This document shows, in pieces, positions 1 through 11,683 of a DNA stretch of 64,000 bases. Source of the DNA: Escallonia rubra (Eukaryota > Streptophyta > Magnoliopsida > Escalloniales > Escalloniaceae); contig JAVXUO010001268.1 in the NCBI GenBank assembly GCA_033065855.1, positions 98,386 to 162,385 on the forward strand, in the 5' to 3' direction. Within the stretch, counting starts at the first letter, position 1, and every line of letters begins with the position of its first letter. The notes beneath the pieces were generated by a model. The model made no database searches and was not told the origin of the DNA. It worked only from the letters and a program-made list of their open reading frames with translations. Position numbers and translations under genes: made by a program.

Positions 1-480
1 GATTTTTTTTTTAGTTTTGAAAATTGAAAAAAAAAAAATGCGTTTGGTAACCATTTTTTTTTCCTTCTCCAATTTTAAAAATCAGTTTTTAAACTGAAGA
101 GTAAAAAAAAAAAACTCCAAAAACTGGTTTTTTTTTAGACCATCACCACCACCCTCCCACCGCCGGCCGCCGGAGACTGCCGGCAGCCACCTCCGGCTGC
201 TAGCGACCACCGCCAGCGATTGCCGGCAGCCACCGCCGGCCGCCAGTCACCACCACCGTCGACCACCGCTACGCCCCACCACCGCCACCGCAAACCACAA
301 AAAAAAAAGTCAAAATAAAAAGGGTTACCAACATTTAAAAAAAAAAAAAAAAAAGGTTATCAAACACCCACTTGTTTTGTAAAAAAAAAAAAAAAATAAG
401 CCGCTCTTTAAAAACTGTTCTTTAAAAACTGTTCTTTAAAAACTGAAAATAAAAAAAAAAAAATTTGTCAAAACGAACCC
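1..480. mobile_element. A/T-rich MITE-like element, cut by window edge
   Basis: Long A and T runs flank a GC-rich core at about 140-300 that is dense in CCACC and GCCGGC words. Phrases such as TTTGGTAACC near 44-55 and GGTTATCAAA near 354-364 face each other, which suggests inverted-repeat ends. CTGTTCTTTAAAAA repeats about three times at 410-445. A related arrangement lies at 62500-62890. It has no coding capacity. The superfamily cannot be assigned because the left end lies outside the window. Confidence 0.45.
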
Positions 481-483
481 AGG

Positions 484-1052
484 CTACCCATAATCATCAA
501 GTGTTACTTGATGATTATAGGAACCATATACAGGTCTTTGTTTGGATATTACTTGATCATTATTCTGTAACAGGGTAATTATTTGACAGGGGGGGAAAAA
601 AAGATTAAAATATCGACATATCCTACCTGTCAAGTTATTTTGTAACTCTAAAATTTTAATGTTTATCATCATAACATCATCCAACTTTTTGTGCAGAATT
701 AGTTGGTGACCTACGACAAATGTTCTCCAACAAATTATTCGTGTTCTAGTCTTTTCTCATTACTTACTTTTAAGTTATCTTCGGTATACCTGTACGTCAT
801 CGATCGTATCTCATTAACTCGGCAGAAATCACTTCTTCTTATAGGAATATCTAAATACCTAAGTTAAATATTATCAAATCATCTCAACCGATGCTCTCTC
901 GTCTTTTCCTCACTTTACGTTGCCCCAACTTTATTGCGGATATCTTCGTTATGTATTCTGTGCCCCCGTAAGTATCCGTATTTTGATGACATTCATCTTG
1001 TGTGTATTCTATATCTTACCTACTCAATTTTGGACCATGGCATGGTTTTGCA
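484..1052. other. Unassigned intergenic sequence
   Basis: I see no gene, terminal repeat or recognisable protein similarity here. The short open frames are not supported by any family resemblance. Confidence 0.5.
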
Positions 1053-1429
1053 ACTTGTGTTCCCAACTTATTCTCGTCGCACCCAAAGGCCCACTGAGAG
1101 TCTCATTTTGTGCAACACGTCGACACAGTTAACGGTCAATTTTCAACGCTTCCAATCGGTCAATACGTGCACGCTCTGTCACATGCACTTTTTCACTTTT
1201 TTTCACGTTACTTCGTCACTAAGAAATTCATTCTTGCACGACGCCTCATCATGCTGCAACCGTCGCACGTCGCCAGTCGGCGCGCCTTGGCACTTGCCCA
1301 AGGAGGTCGGCATTGGCCTCCCCTTGGGGTAAGGGTTGGCCTTGGCCTTCCCCCAAGGGTTGACCTTTGGCCTCCCCTCTTAGCACCTTCACTTCTCTTC
1401 AAGGGACCATGCATCGACCGCGACACTTG

Positions 1430-1615
1430 TTGCCAGTGTCCGGGAGCCATCTCCGTAACCCCCGTCACCCGCGCTTGCACACCGTCTCCTCAACCCCCGT
1501 CCCCCGTCGCCCGCTCACCCGGGCACCATCTCCGCGACCCCAGTCGCCCGAGCCAAGGTGCCGTCTCCGCGACCCCCTTCTCCCGAGCCAAGGTGCCGTC
1601 TTCAACACTCCGTTG
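1430..1615 (+). repeat. GC-rich minisatellite inside the solo LTR
   Basis: This is a degenerate tandem array of about 30-35 bp units built on the words CCGTCTCCGCGACCCC, CGTCGCCCG and CGCACACC. The same array lies in the relative LTR at about 29985-30260, and a similar one at about 43895-44150. The spurious proline/arginine-rich open frames here come from this array. Confidence 0.7.
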
Positions 1616-1769
1616 CTCCTATGCGCTGGACTGCTGATATAGTCACTCCCCCTGGCTCGTTGTCACACTACCACGCACCTTGCCTTGATCCATCCTTTCA
1701 CCACACCATGCGCACCTTGCCTTGGTCGCGGAACATGCTTCGACCCACTCTCCGGAGTGTGCAGCATCC

Positions 1770-2285
1770 CACGAGGATAGGCGACTCCTCTGGGACACTA
1801 TCTCCGCCGGGGAGCTCTAAGTGCTCCAGCACGAAGACTCCCCTTCCGCTAGGTAGACGGCTCATTCGAGATGCTACCTCGGCCCGTCGGGTAGACGGCT
1901 CTTCCGGGATGCTACCTTGATGCGTTCCGAGTGCTCCGGCACAAGGACTTACACGCGGGGATGAGTGACTCCTCCAGGACACTATTTCTGCCAGGGAGCT
2001 TTTCAACTCTCCTTCTGCCAGGTAGACGGATCTTTCGGGATGCTACCTCAACGCGCTTCGAGTGCCCCAGCACAAGGACTCACCCGCGGGGATAGGCGAC
2101 TCCTCCGGGACACTGTCTCTGCTAGGGAGCTTCAAGTGTTCCGACACGAAGACTCCCTTTTCGCCAGGTAGACGGCTCCTCCGGGATGCTACCTCAGCCT
2201 GCCAGGTAGACGGCTCCCTCGGGATGCTACCTCGGCCTGCGGGATAGGCGACTCCTCCAGGACACTATCTCCGCCAGGCTGTCTA
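1770..2285 (+). repeat. Second minisatellite in the LTR (GGATAGGCGACTCC / GGTAGACGGCTC units)
   Basis: Two alternating motifs recur. One is GGATAGGCGACTCCTCCGGG followed by ACACTATCTCCGCC. The other is GGTAGACGGCTC followed by CGGGATGCTACCTCGG. They are separated by phrases such as GTGCTCCGGCAC. The matching array in the split LTR starts at 30518 and resumes at 38664-38990. The sirevirus landed in one of these units. Confidence 0.75.
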
Positions 2286-2986
2286 CGTGATTGGCCTACG
2301 TGCTCCGGCACTAGGAGCTTGTGTCGGCACCCTTAGGGACTGTGACCCCCTGGGCCACTCCGAGATAGGAGCAAGACTTCGAAGGGCATCGTGGCTAGTT
2401 CACCTAGCAGTTGGGCGTCGGATCTTCCCCACCGTTGCCAGGCCTGTGGGACTCTACAAGGGGTTGGATTGGTGGCTAGATCAAGGGAGTTCTCTGGCCA
2501 TAGCAACGCTGTGGGAGCCAGTCTTTTCAGACAGACAAAGCAACGCTGTGAGGAGCAGGCCGGATGAATATGCTATTCGACAATCCGTGGAGCACAGTCA
2601 CCTGTGGACCCCTCGGTGATGTGTCACTCCCAGGGAGCGCCACGTGTCGGTTGATGACATCATCATCTCAGCCTCTATAAATAGAGGTCTTGAGAATTCA
2701 TTTGGAGGACTTGAACATTTTCACTTTCTTACTCTAGAAATCTAGAGAGAGAAACATACAGGACTCTGACTCTGGACCTAAGCATTGGACTGTGACTGTC
2801 GTCGTGTATGCACTCTGTGCCCTCGCAGCACTGCCACTCTCAGGCTCTGTCTGGAAAGCTCTTGGTCTCTGCCCTTGCTTCACCCTTGCTGTGTCTCACA
2901 TCAACACACTTGGCATCTGACTCGGACTGCATTCCTTGTGGTACCTCCACGTTGACTACGAACCCACTTTCCCTCGCATCAACTTG

Positions 2987-3310
2987 TAATTGTAATTACT
3001 AGAATCAAGATATATTTGATAATTTCCTTTTGGAAAAAAATTGATGTTAAGGCATGAAACGTCGGCCCTAATTCCAAGCTGCGCCAGCGCTGGCCCTAAA
3101 TCCTATCCGGCTCTGCACCGCCACCGTTTACGACAAACTCACTGCCGGCAATACCAGAGCTGAATCTACCAAACAAGTCCTCAACTCAGGAAAACCTTGA
3201 CCAGAGCCAACCCTAATTAACTTCCCGTTTGGCGCCTTTGTGTAGCATATCGATGGAGATGCTACTTGCCATGACCGAGTAATAATCGAATTTTGGAATT
3301 TACCTTTTAC

Positions 3311-3354
<44 letters not shown>

Positions 3355-3504
3355 GAGATTACAAATCAGATCACATATGCCTCTCATGTCTCTCTTCTCT
3401 GCCTTTTAGCTGGTTGTTACAACTGAAATTCAAAATGCCTTAAATGTTTGGCGGTAAAACAACTTGAACAATAAATGTCGCTAAAACTGAAATTTAACTG
3501 AATT
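2987..3504. repeat. Unassigned spacer with a GA microsatellite
   Basis: A pure (GA)n tract runs from about 3315 to 3350. I see no gene or terminal structure in the rest. Confidence 0.7.
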
Positions 3505-5090
3505 TTAAAGTATGGCATAACGAATGTTGTTTCGCAAGGTGAAGAACGATGCTTCAAATAATCCCGCCGTGTGCTGTTCTTTGTGTTTGATCTTAATCTT
3601 CAAGGATATCCTTCCAGTGCTTGGCTGTTGGTTCAATTCTCTGTTCTCTCCTTCTATAGCTCGATCATTACTGTTCAATTCTGTGCTCTCATCTTCCATA
3701 CCTTTATCAATTCATGTCCCCCTTCCTTGAGTTCCAGCATTGACTTCAGCTGAGTTTGGGACAGTCCCCTCTCCTTCAAATGACCCTTGTTCCCAAGGGT
3801 TGAAAGTTGGGAACCGATTTTCAATCACCTGCCAATCTTCCCAGGTGTTATCACTGTTTGTGGCATTGGACCATTTGACCAGAATTTGGGTACACACTGG
3901 TGGTTGCGTTTAACCGTTCTTCGATCAAGAACTGCCACTGGCTCCACTAACAATTGACCTTCAATTCGTTTCCAACTAAGGGAAGGTGGTTGGTGGCTGT
4001 AATATGCTGTCCTACCTTCTTCTTAAGCAGTGAAACATGGAACACTGGATGAATGGAAGTGGTGCTGGGTAATTGCAGTTTATAAGCTACTTTTCCACCC
4101 TTTGTATGACTTTATAGGGCCAACAGAAATTTGAAGAGAGCTTAAGATTCCTTCTTAAAGCCAAAGAAGTTTGTTTATAGTGTTGCAGTCTAAGATAAAC
4201 CCAGCCACCCACTTCAGATTCTCTTTTGGTCCTGTGTAGATTGCCATATTGCTGCGTTCTTGCTTGTGCCTGGGTCAGGTTTTCCGTCAATACTCCCAAC
4301 ACTCTGCTGTTGTCTTGTAAATAGACATCTAGCTCAGTCAAATTTGAGGTTCTTGTTGAAGTGAGACTAAGAGGCTTGGGGTCATTTTGATGAAGGAATG
4401 TTAACAGCTGCTGTATCAATATTCAGCCAGGAACAACCACTTAGACCAGTTCTTTGGCCTGTCGATCATTGCACATGCATCTTAAGTAGTCTTCAAGACA
4501 TTTGGTCACTCTTCCAGTCTGACCAATATGTGTCTTAGGGTGATCGGCTGTGCTATGAGACAGTTTGGTAGCGTAACAGGCTGAAAAGTGTTGTCTAAAA
4601 GGTGGACAAAATCATCCTGTCTCTGTGACTCACAATTGAGTCTGGCATGCCATGCAGTTTAAACACATGATCAAAAAATTACTGGGCTATGATTTCGGCT
4701 GTGAAGGGATGAGTGAGCTCAATGAAGTGAGCATACTTGCTCAACCTGTCCCGTACCACTAGTACAACATCTTTACCTAAGGATTTAGGCAACCCCTCTA
4801 CAAGTTCATTGAAATATAGGCCCACATGTGAGTTGGTATGGGCAAGGTTTGCAACGACCGTGGTAAGGTACAGTCTCTGGCTTATTCTGTTGGCATGTGT
4901 CACAATCGGTGGCCATTGCAGTGATCTGCTATTTCATACAAGGCCAATAGAATAAACATAGATGCTCTCTTGTAGGTGTTGTGAACACCTGAGAGTGACC
5001 CCTAACTCCAGTGTTATGTAACTCCTCTAAGATCTTGGCTCTCAAGTAACCCTTTTCTCCGGCAATGGTATGAAAGGATCCTTTTTCTTT
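3505..5090 (-). mobile_element. Ty3/gypsy chromovirus fragment (integrase and chromodomain)
   Basis: Read on the minus strand, the segment shows the end of a chromovirus pol gene. About 4680-4900 encodes integrase-core similarity, with the phrase [10 protein letters not shown]. About 4090-4420 carries the integrase C-terminal region with GWVYLRLQ and LALRRNLKLS. About 3710-3900 is a chromodomain-like segment with VKWSNAT and TWEDWQVI. There are no LTRs, gag, protease or RT in place. It is a fossil, broken in several places, and its 5' side stops where the Helitron-like element begins. The family assignment is firm. Insertion age cannot be estimated without LTRs. Confidence 0.85.
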
Positions 5091-5149
5091 TACTTTTTCT
5101 ATATCTATATCTATACATATATAAAAGTGCGAATAAACTTAAATAGTTA

Positions 5150-6700
5150 ATCTTTTCTTTCCTTGAGATTCCCTTTTTAAGTTGAAGTCTTTTTACAATA
5201 TTAGGAGTGATTAGGGGTGTTTTTGTTTTAAAACTTTTTTTTTTCATTAGATACCCTTTTGAATTAGAATGTTATTAAAAAATAAAGATGTTTTTGACTT
5301 CTTATAAGATATCAAACATCTTTCCTTAAATACCCTTATTGCAATATATGTTATTGTTAGAGTTAATGATTGTTTTAACTTCTGACTTAAAACTTTTTTC
5401 TTTCAGTAAATACCCTTATTGAATAAAGGGTGTTTATAAAAAGCACGAATCTTTTTTATTTCTCATAAGATGTCGATCAACTCTCTTTCCTTAAATACGC
5501 TTATTGGATTACATCCCTATAAAAATTACCCTTAAACTTCTGCATGCTCTCTGAAAACTAAAAAAATTCCTATCAAAACCTATGGCCTTTGTTCAGTTAA
5601 AACTAAACTTTCTTAGAGCTACTACATGTTTCCATCACATTCAATTAAAAAAGTAACTTACTGAGAGTAGATTTTTTATAGCCTTCTAAGAGATATATAA
5701 TATACCTAATATTTTGTCAGAAACTCAACCTTTTTAAATTTTATATTTCATATTTGTATGTTGATGCGTATACCACATATTTAAATTATTTTGCATGTAT
5801 CTAGATTTCAATATAAAAATTTTAGTACATTGAAAATATCGTACACCTAAAGTTTAATTTTAGCGTCTGATTACTGACATATTGGTGTAAGGAAGTTATC
5901 GTCAAACTGGAGCTTTAAAAAAATTATAAATGCATATGAATCCTGATGAGATTAAACGACTAATTGTTTTTTCCGTTAAGATGCCCTTTTTAAATTGCAA
6001 TCTTTATAAAAAATTAGTGATGATTAGGTGTGTTTTTCACTTAAAACTTTTTTTCCCATTAAATACTCATTTAAATTAGAGTGTTATTACAAAATAAGTG
6101 TGTTTTTTTACTTCTCTTAAGATATCTAGCATGTTTCCTCAAAATATCCTTATTGGAATGTTTTGTTAGAGTTAACGGTTGTTTCAATTTTTATTAAAAA
6201 AGGAAAAAGCCCTATGAAAGTTCTATAAAAATCATCATTGAACTCCTGCGTGCTCTATGATAACTGAAAAAATCATATCAATATCTACTGCCTCCATTCG
6301 CGTTAAAACTAAATTACCTTAAAGCTACTTCATCTTCTCCATCGAATTCGATTAAGGAAAACAACTTGCAAATTACAGAGCTTTTTGTAGCCTTGTAGAA
6401 GAAATGCAATATACCTAAACTAAATTGAATATTTTGTCAGAAACTCGATCCTTTTTTTTGTATTTGTATGTTGATGCATATATCACAAATTTGAATTATT
6501 GTGTGTATTTGTATGTTGATGTGTATATCACAAATTTGAATTGTTGTGCCTGTATATAGGTTTCAATGCAAATGAATTAATACATTGAAACTATCGTAAA
6601 ACTGAAGTTTAATTCTAGATTTTAGTATGGATGTATTCGTGTAAAAGTCATTGTAAAACTAAGGTTTTATCAAAATATTCAAATGTATAAGAATCTCTAG
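5150..6700 (+). repeat. Two-copy tandem repeat, about 0.8 kb unit
   Basis: The block from about 5150 to 5940 reappears, diverged, at about 5965-6700. Paired landmarks are GTGATTAGG(G)GTGTTTTT (5208 and 6019), GTTAGAGTTAA (5355 and 6166), ATTTTGTCAGAAACTC (5712 and 6429) and TTGTATGTTGATGCGTAT / GCATAT (5755 and 6465). A further 60-bp direct duplication around TTGTATGTTGATG lies at about 6463-6545. Confidence 0.75.
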
Positions 6701-7014
6701 ATCATACCATTCACTACTAATTATAATTTGAGTTCGTGGCAAGTAAATAATCCTATGATTGTATCAAAGTTTTTAGAATATCCTTATTTGCATGATAACA
6801 TATTCTTCATATGGTTATTGTCCTTTTGTGATCCACTGTAGCCCGGAATATCATATGTTTGCATGATAGGATGTTCTTGATATGACCATTGTTTTCGTAT
6901 ATTTCACTCTTACAAATGATATGATTCGGTAAAACTCAATTAATAAAACTCAAATATTTGAGCTTAAGCGATTAATAACCTTTTTTTTTATAGCTTTGAA
7001 ACTCTCAATTTTTA

Positions 7015-7735
7015 TACGCAAGGAATTAAATGACTAAGCATTTTATTTATTAAAATACTCTTTTTAAGTTTAAAAAGCTTGTAATTAAGCCGAGACTTAA
7101 TTATAACCTTTTAGCTAACTTTAAATCTTTTGTCGTTAAAGAGGTTAAAAATCATTAATTCATCTTTTAGTAATAAAATATTATGAATATAATCAAACGA
7201 GTGAGGATCTGGCCTAGCATATATAAATTAATATCAAGGAATCAAATGACTGAACATTTTTTCAATAAAAATACATTTTTCAACAATAAAAAGCGTGGAA
7301 AGAATTAAGGGCATTTAAAAAAGGGAGGCTATACGTACTACAATATTTTTGCTTAATTTAAAAAAATTTGCTGTTGAAGAGATTAAAAGTTCACTAATAC
7401 ATCTTTAAGTGACAACATTTACAAATTTAACCAAAACGCGTGTGGATCTAGCCTTACCTAAGCCCTAAAACCCTTATATTCTTAACCCTAAACCGTATAA
7501 AATGATCCCAAAGGATTAAATGGTTAAACATTTTTCTTCAAAAAACGTTTTCTAATTTATAGAGTTTACAAAAACTTAGGGTGTTTTTTATGTTTAAAAG
7601 GGTGAGGCAAAATTATAACATTTTTGGATAAATTTTAATATTTAGTTGTTAATGAGGTTAAATATTCATTACTATATCTTTTATTGACAAAATTAAAAAT
7701 TACATTCAACAAGTGGAGTGGATCTAGCCCAATCG
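7015..7735 (+). repeat. Three-copy tandem repeat, about 220-270 bp unit
   Basis: Three diverged units start at about 7018, 7235 and 7510. Each begins AAGGATTAAATG or AAGGAATCAAATGACT, passes through GAGGTTAAA-like text, and ends GTG(A)GGATCTAGCC (about 7207, 7442, 7720). They lie inside the Helitron-like element and have no coding capacity. Confidence 0.7.
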
Positions 7736-9299
7736 TACAAATATAATGCTAACTCCCTGTTCACCTTTAGAAAAAACACTACCAAAACTTAACCTTAAAA
7801 ATTTACCATCGTAGGATCGAGTCAAAACTTAAACATAATTACTATCAAAACTTAAACATAATTTAAATTTACAGTCATAGGTCCGAGTCAGAATATCTAT
7901 AAGTTCGACAAGGCCTTCTTTTCTCTGCTTTAATGATGAATTTACGTGTTATTTTGTGTTTGGTAAAATAGTAGGTTATTATAGTTTTCCTAACTCTCAA
8001 AACCTTATTCTGTAGGTTATATATTTTTTTCTTTTTATTTTGTTAATACACTTCTTATCATTCGATGAATGATTTGGGCTAATAATTATTCCTTGATGAA
8101 CATTTGTTGAGTTTGTATTGATTTTATAAACGTATTATATAGACTGAAAAACTTAGATTTGTGAAGATTATTGAAATTTTTTCGTTCATTACCATTCTCT
8201 CATGTCAAGTTTACACTTTCATTTCGTAGTAAAAATTTCCAAAGGACACACGCGCGTAGACACACATATATTGACTTCTTATATGAGTAACTGAGAGGTA
8301 TTATCATATAAATTTGCATTAAAAGTAAAAGTCTTATGGCAAATACATGTTATATTACATGCACAACTAAATTAGTATCCTTATTGTACCACTAAGATGA
8401 ATAAGGCAATGCTAAGTAAACATAATAGCGAGCTTTACCGATGATATTTTGACTTTTAGTGGTGATGCTTGTAGGAAAAGGGGCTAAAACTCTACAAGTG
8501 AAGGACAAAAAATGTTAGAAAGATCCTTGAAAGTTACGGTTATTAGATTTGTTACCTAAGCAATTGAGTTTTTATATGTACCTTGCTAGATCTCTTGAGT
8601 TCATTTAGTTCTTGGTTTTAAAGATGCAACATTTAAACTCTTAACTCCTTACTTTTAACGAACTTTGCTTTACATTTATTAAGCATGACTCCTTCCTTTA
8701 GACACTTTACTATTGACAATCATTTTTAGGTTAATTTTTGAACTTTCATTAATATCACTCAGTGTTAATGCAAATTTCTTCTCAGTTTCACTTCCTAAAC
8801 TTATATACGTGCCATAAAAATATATTATAAAAATTAAACAACTCCAATATATACAATTAACACTAATTGTCTCTAAGTTTTTTTATTTACTTTTAGTACT
8901 TTAACATCAAACTTGTAGTGTTTCGTGAGAATTAGAAATTTGTGTAAGATGTTTGAAACTTATTACAATGACAGTGTAACTTGGATAACAAGATATAATA
9001 TGGAATAATTAGGATTCTCTTTAGAAGTAACTTGACGTGAGAAAAGAAATAAGCAGTTACAAATATTGGTGATAATTGACATTAACAATTTGGGTTTGAA
9101 AGTAAGATCATATTTTGTGCAATGAACTTCCCATAATTCGAGTCTTTGGTTAGCAGTTAACAACTTATCTACTTATTACGGAGTATCATTTAATTATAAT
9201 AATCATACGATTTAATTTCAATTATGTTTTTTGACCAATGTTCATAATATTTTTTATTTAAAACCACTGTATAACGTGCAAAGCACGTGATCTTTACTA

Positions 9300-9559
9300 G
9301 TAGAATATAAAAGTCTGGATATTTATTCAATTCATCTCATTATTCTTTATAGTATTAGTACTAATATAATATTTCAGTAGCTCTAAAGGATCCTCCCAAA
9401 TATTTTCTATATAGATGTGACTAGTACGGTTCCAACTGGAATTAGCAAATGCACATAAACGACGAGAGAACAACGCTCGATGTGCCTAAACGTACAGTCC
9501 TCGTCCATTTGCTGCCTAACTTGATCCAAAGAGATATTAGAGCCACTATTGACGTGCCC
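9300..9559. other. Short unassigned spacer
   Basis: This sequence lies between the Helitron-like 3' end and the MITE. I see no gene or repeat in it. Confidence 0.5.
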
Positions 9560-9568
9560 TATTACTCC

Positions 9569-9930
9569 GAGTTTTTTCCATAAATAATACTGTTTTAAAA
9601 CTTAATTACAAATCTACTTCATTTTGTAACTTATTTACCCGCATACCACACTTTTGGAAATAGCAGTTGGAAACCACGACTTTAAATTAGAAATTGCAAT
9701 TTGAAACCACGTTTTTAGTGTGTGTATATATATATGTTTTCCATTTTAAATTACGCAAAAAATGAAAACGTTTTCTACTTACAGTCGTGGTTCTAAATCG
9801 TGATTTCTACTGTAAAGTCGTGGTTTCAAACCGCGATTTTCAAAAGTGTGGTATGCGAGTAAATAAGTTTTAAAATGGAGTAGATTGATAATTAAGTTTT
9901 AAAACAGTATTATTTAGGAAAAAAAACTCT
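9569..9930. mobile_element. MULE-type MITE with long terminal inverted repeats
   Basis: The left arm at about 9569-9687 starts GAGTTTTTTCC. It is the near-perfect reverse complement of the right arm at about 9812-9930. The flanks carry an identical 9-bp direct repeat, TATTACTCC, at 9560-9568 and 9931-9939, the hallmark of Mutator-like insertion. Total length is about 362 bp, and the arms are about 118 bp with only scattered mismatches. The centre has a TATATATATA stretch and inner repeats of CCACGACT / AGTCGTGG. It is non-coding, and the intact arms and perfect target duplication indicate a fairly recent insertion. Confidence 0.92.
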
Positions 9931-9944
9931 TATTACTCCACACG

Positions 9945-10450
9945 GTAAAAAATGCGAAAAGCTTTCTCGTAGGAAGCCCAGATCACAGTACAATTATTTT
10001 CCGTCGTAGGCTGGTAAATTCCGGCCACCAAAGGCTCATTGATAAGAGCACGCACCAAAATCCGAATGTAATCACGCCTATCTTGCCGGAGTTCAACCAG
10101 TCCACCTCCAACACTTCATCGAAGTATCCTCAAACTGTAAAGCCACTTCATAAACGAAGATTTCAGCAGGAATATGATATGTAGTCGCACCCAAAAATCC
10201 ACAGAAGAAAAATCTGGCCGAGGAAATACATGGAAAGGGGTACCAACGAATGAAAACGAGAAGAACACCATGCATGTTACTGCTTCCACTTCCGCCGATC
10301 CAGTAAGATCCCAATATTGATTAACGATGCGTTGAACAATATTACGGGTAAAGACCCATCAATCCTAAACCATCCAAAGTGTTTGCTCATCGTAATGGCT
10401 TGAAAGAGAGCAGATCGGGATCGACAACAACCACATGACCACAACGATCT
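9945..10450 (-). pseudogene. Plant LINE ORF1-type fragment (region before the zinc knuckle)
   Basis: The minus-strand translation from about 10200 down to 9945 changes frame but keeps the plant LINE ORF1 style. DEVLEVDWLNSGK is followed by IRILVRALINEPLVAGIY and then WASYEKAFRIFYR, where a CCHC knuckle would normally follow. The knuckle is missing at the MITE-side end. The segment is decayed, with at least two frame changes and several stops. Upstream similarity fades by about 10450. This is a family-level call from motif order only. Confidence 0.55.
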
Positions 10451-10713
10451 ATCACTGAAAGTTCTTCCAGATTAGAAGAATCTACACTTAGCCATCCGTC
10501 ACTAAAACAAACACAACGAACCACTATCGAGAAGATGAAGAAAGCTGAAAAGTCAAACCCACTTGAATCTCACTGCCAATCACCCACCAAGCACTGACAC
10601 CCATGAGCAAAGAGAAGGAAGAACACTAGAATTTCAAACCACATAAATCTCACTGCCAATCGCCCACAAAGCAGGAGAATGACTCACAGACGAAGTCTTC
10701 TTGGAAACTGTTT

Positions 10714-11683
10714 TACCATCATGCAATTGTTGTAGTCTCTGTTCTGGATAAAGAAGTTTTATCCCGAAGATTATTAATCGACCACACTCTTGTTATTGGC
10801 GACAGTGGTTATGAAAGATTCATAGTTCGAAGCAAGAGAAGCAACCTTCTACATTGCTAAGATTGACAGATTATACCATAGCGCTGGGATGGACATTGTT
10901 ATAGATGTATCTCTTTACAATAGTGTGACAAAAACGTGGAGATTGTTGTGTAATTGTGAGTTTCGTTCTTATAATTCACCAAACTTAAATTGTTGACATT
11001 TGCATGGTTGTTGGCATAGAAAATGAACCAACAACGCTACAGCAAATGTGGCTATGGACTTTTGGAGTTCAAATTATTATAGATTTGGTGGCACACTTAA
11101 CACATGTGTGTAATTAGAAAGTGCCTATAAATAACGTCTTTCATCCATTGTCAAGTTCATCACAAAGTGAGTGAGAATGAAAGAGTTTTAGTAACCTCCT
11201 ACTTCATTGAGAGATAATATTGAGTGGGATGTACAAAGGGGTATCCAGTTGGATAAGAGTCTTGGGTTTTTGGGATTAAACTCTAGAGCGTACTCTTGTA
11301 CTTGTCTCGCTATCCTCGTAGTATCCATAAGTTTGCACGTCTCCTGGAGGTAGACCCGTTATAACCGACTAGCGTTAAACCTTGTGTCCAGATGCACATA
11401 TCTTTTTTATGTTACGGTTCTCGTAATTATTCTTTTCTATTACATACTAATGTTTCCGCTGTATCTGCTTGAGCGATACTAACAGAGACTTTTCCTCGGC
11501 CTTGACCCCGACCAAAGTTAGTAGCACAAAGGTCGAAGAAGTATCACCAGGAGAACCATCATGTAGTTGCAGGCGCTGTTCTTGATAAAGAGGTTTTGTC
11601 GTGAAGATTATTAAACGACAGCACTATTGTTATCGGTGACAGCGATTATGAAGGATTCATAGTTCAAAGAAAGACCAGCAACT
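10714..11683 (+). repeat. Pair of direct repeats around an LTR-like insert
   Basis: About 130 bp at 10714-10846 (from ACCATCATGCAATTG to ATTCATAGTTCGAAGC) recurs at 11555-11683 with moderate divergence. Between them, 10991-11484 starts TGTTGACATT and ends ACTAACA. It has a TATA-like CTATAAATA near 11125 followed by LTR-like leader text. No matching target duplication was found beside it, so the LTR call is tentative. Confidence 0.4.

Larger units (their letters stand above)
1058..2981 (+). mobile_element. Solo LTR of the TR-GAG-like gypsy family
   Basis: It starts TGTTCCCAAC and ends GCATCA, the usual TG...CA form. It is flanked by a perfect 5-bp target duplication, ACTTG, at 1053-1057 and 2982-2986. 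It aligns along its length with the LTR at 29541-39685, which shares the start, the CCAAGG-rich block, the GC-rich tandem array, the GGATAGGCGACTCC array and the end. A TATA-like CTATAAATAGAGG lies near 2676. About 1.9 kb long with no internal domain, it is the product expected from LTR-LTR recombination in a former full element. It is a fossil, clearly older than the sirevirus inserted in its relative. Confidence 0.88.
5098..9299 (+). mobile_element. Helitron-like non-autonomous element
   Basis: The right end has the plant Helitron 3' signature. A short hairpin CGTGCAAAGCACG at about 9275-9288 is followed by nine bases, then CTAG, then T. The left end is taken near 5098, where a TCTATATCTATA stretch leads into TATATAAAAGTGCG, a form often seen at plant Helitron 5' ends. 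The left boundary is inferred, and the preceding base is not the expected A. The body is strongly A/T-rich, has no RepHel gene, and is largely tandemly duplicated filler. It appears inserted into or beside the chromovirus remnant. Confidence 0.55.

Noticed and set aside
1110-1637. 175-codon open frame and its antisense partner in the solo LTR
   Set aside because: These come from the GC-rich minisatellite in the LTR, and the same shadow frames appear in the relative LTR at 29690-30253.
10991-11484. A complete solo LTR with target duplication
   Set aside because: TG...CA ends and a TATA-like box are present, but flanking 5-bp words (TAAAT and GAGAC) do not match, so it is listed only as LTR-like.
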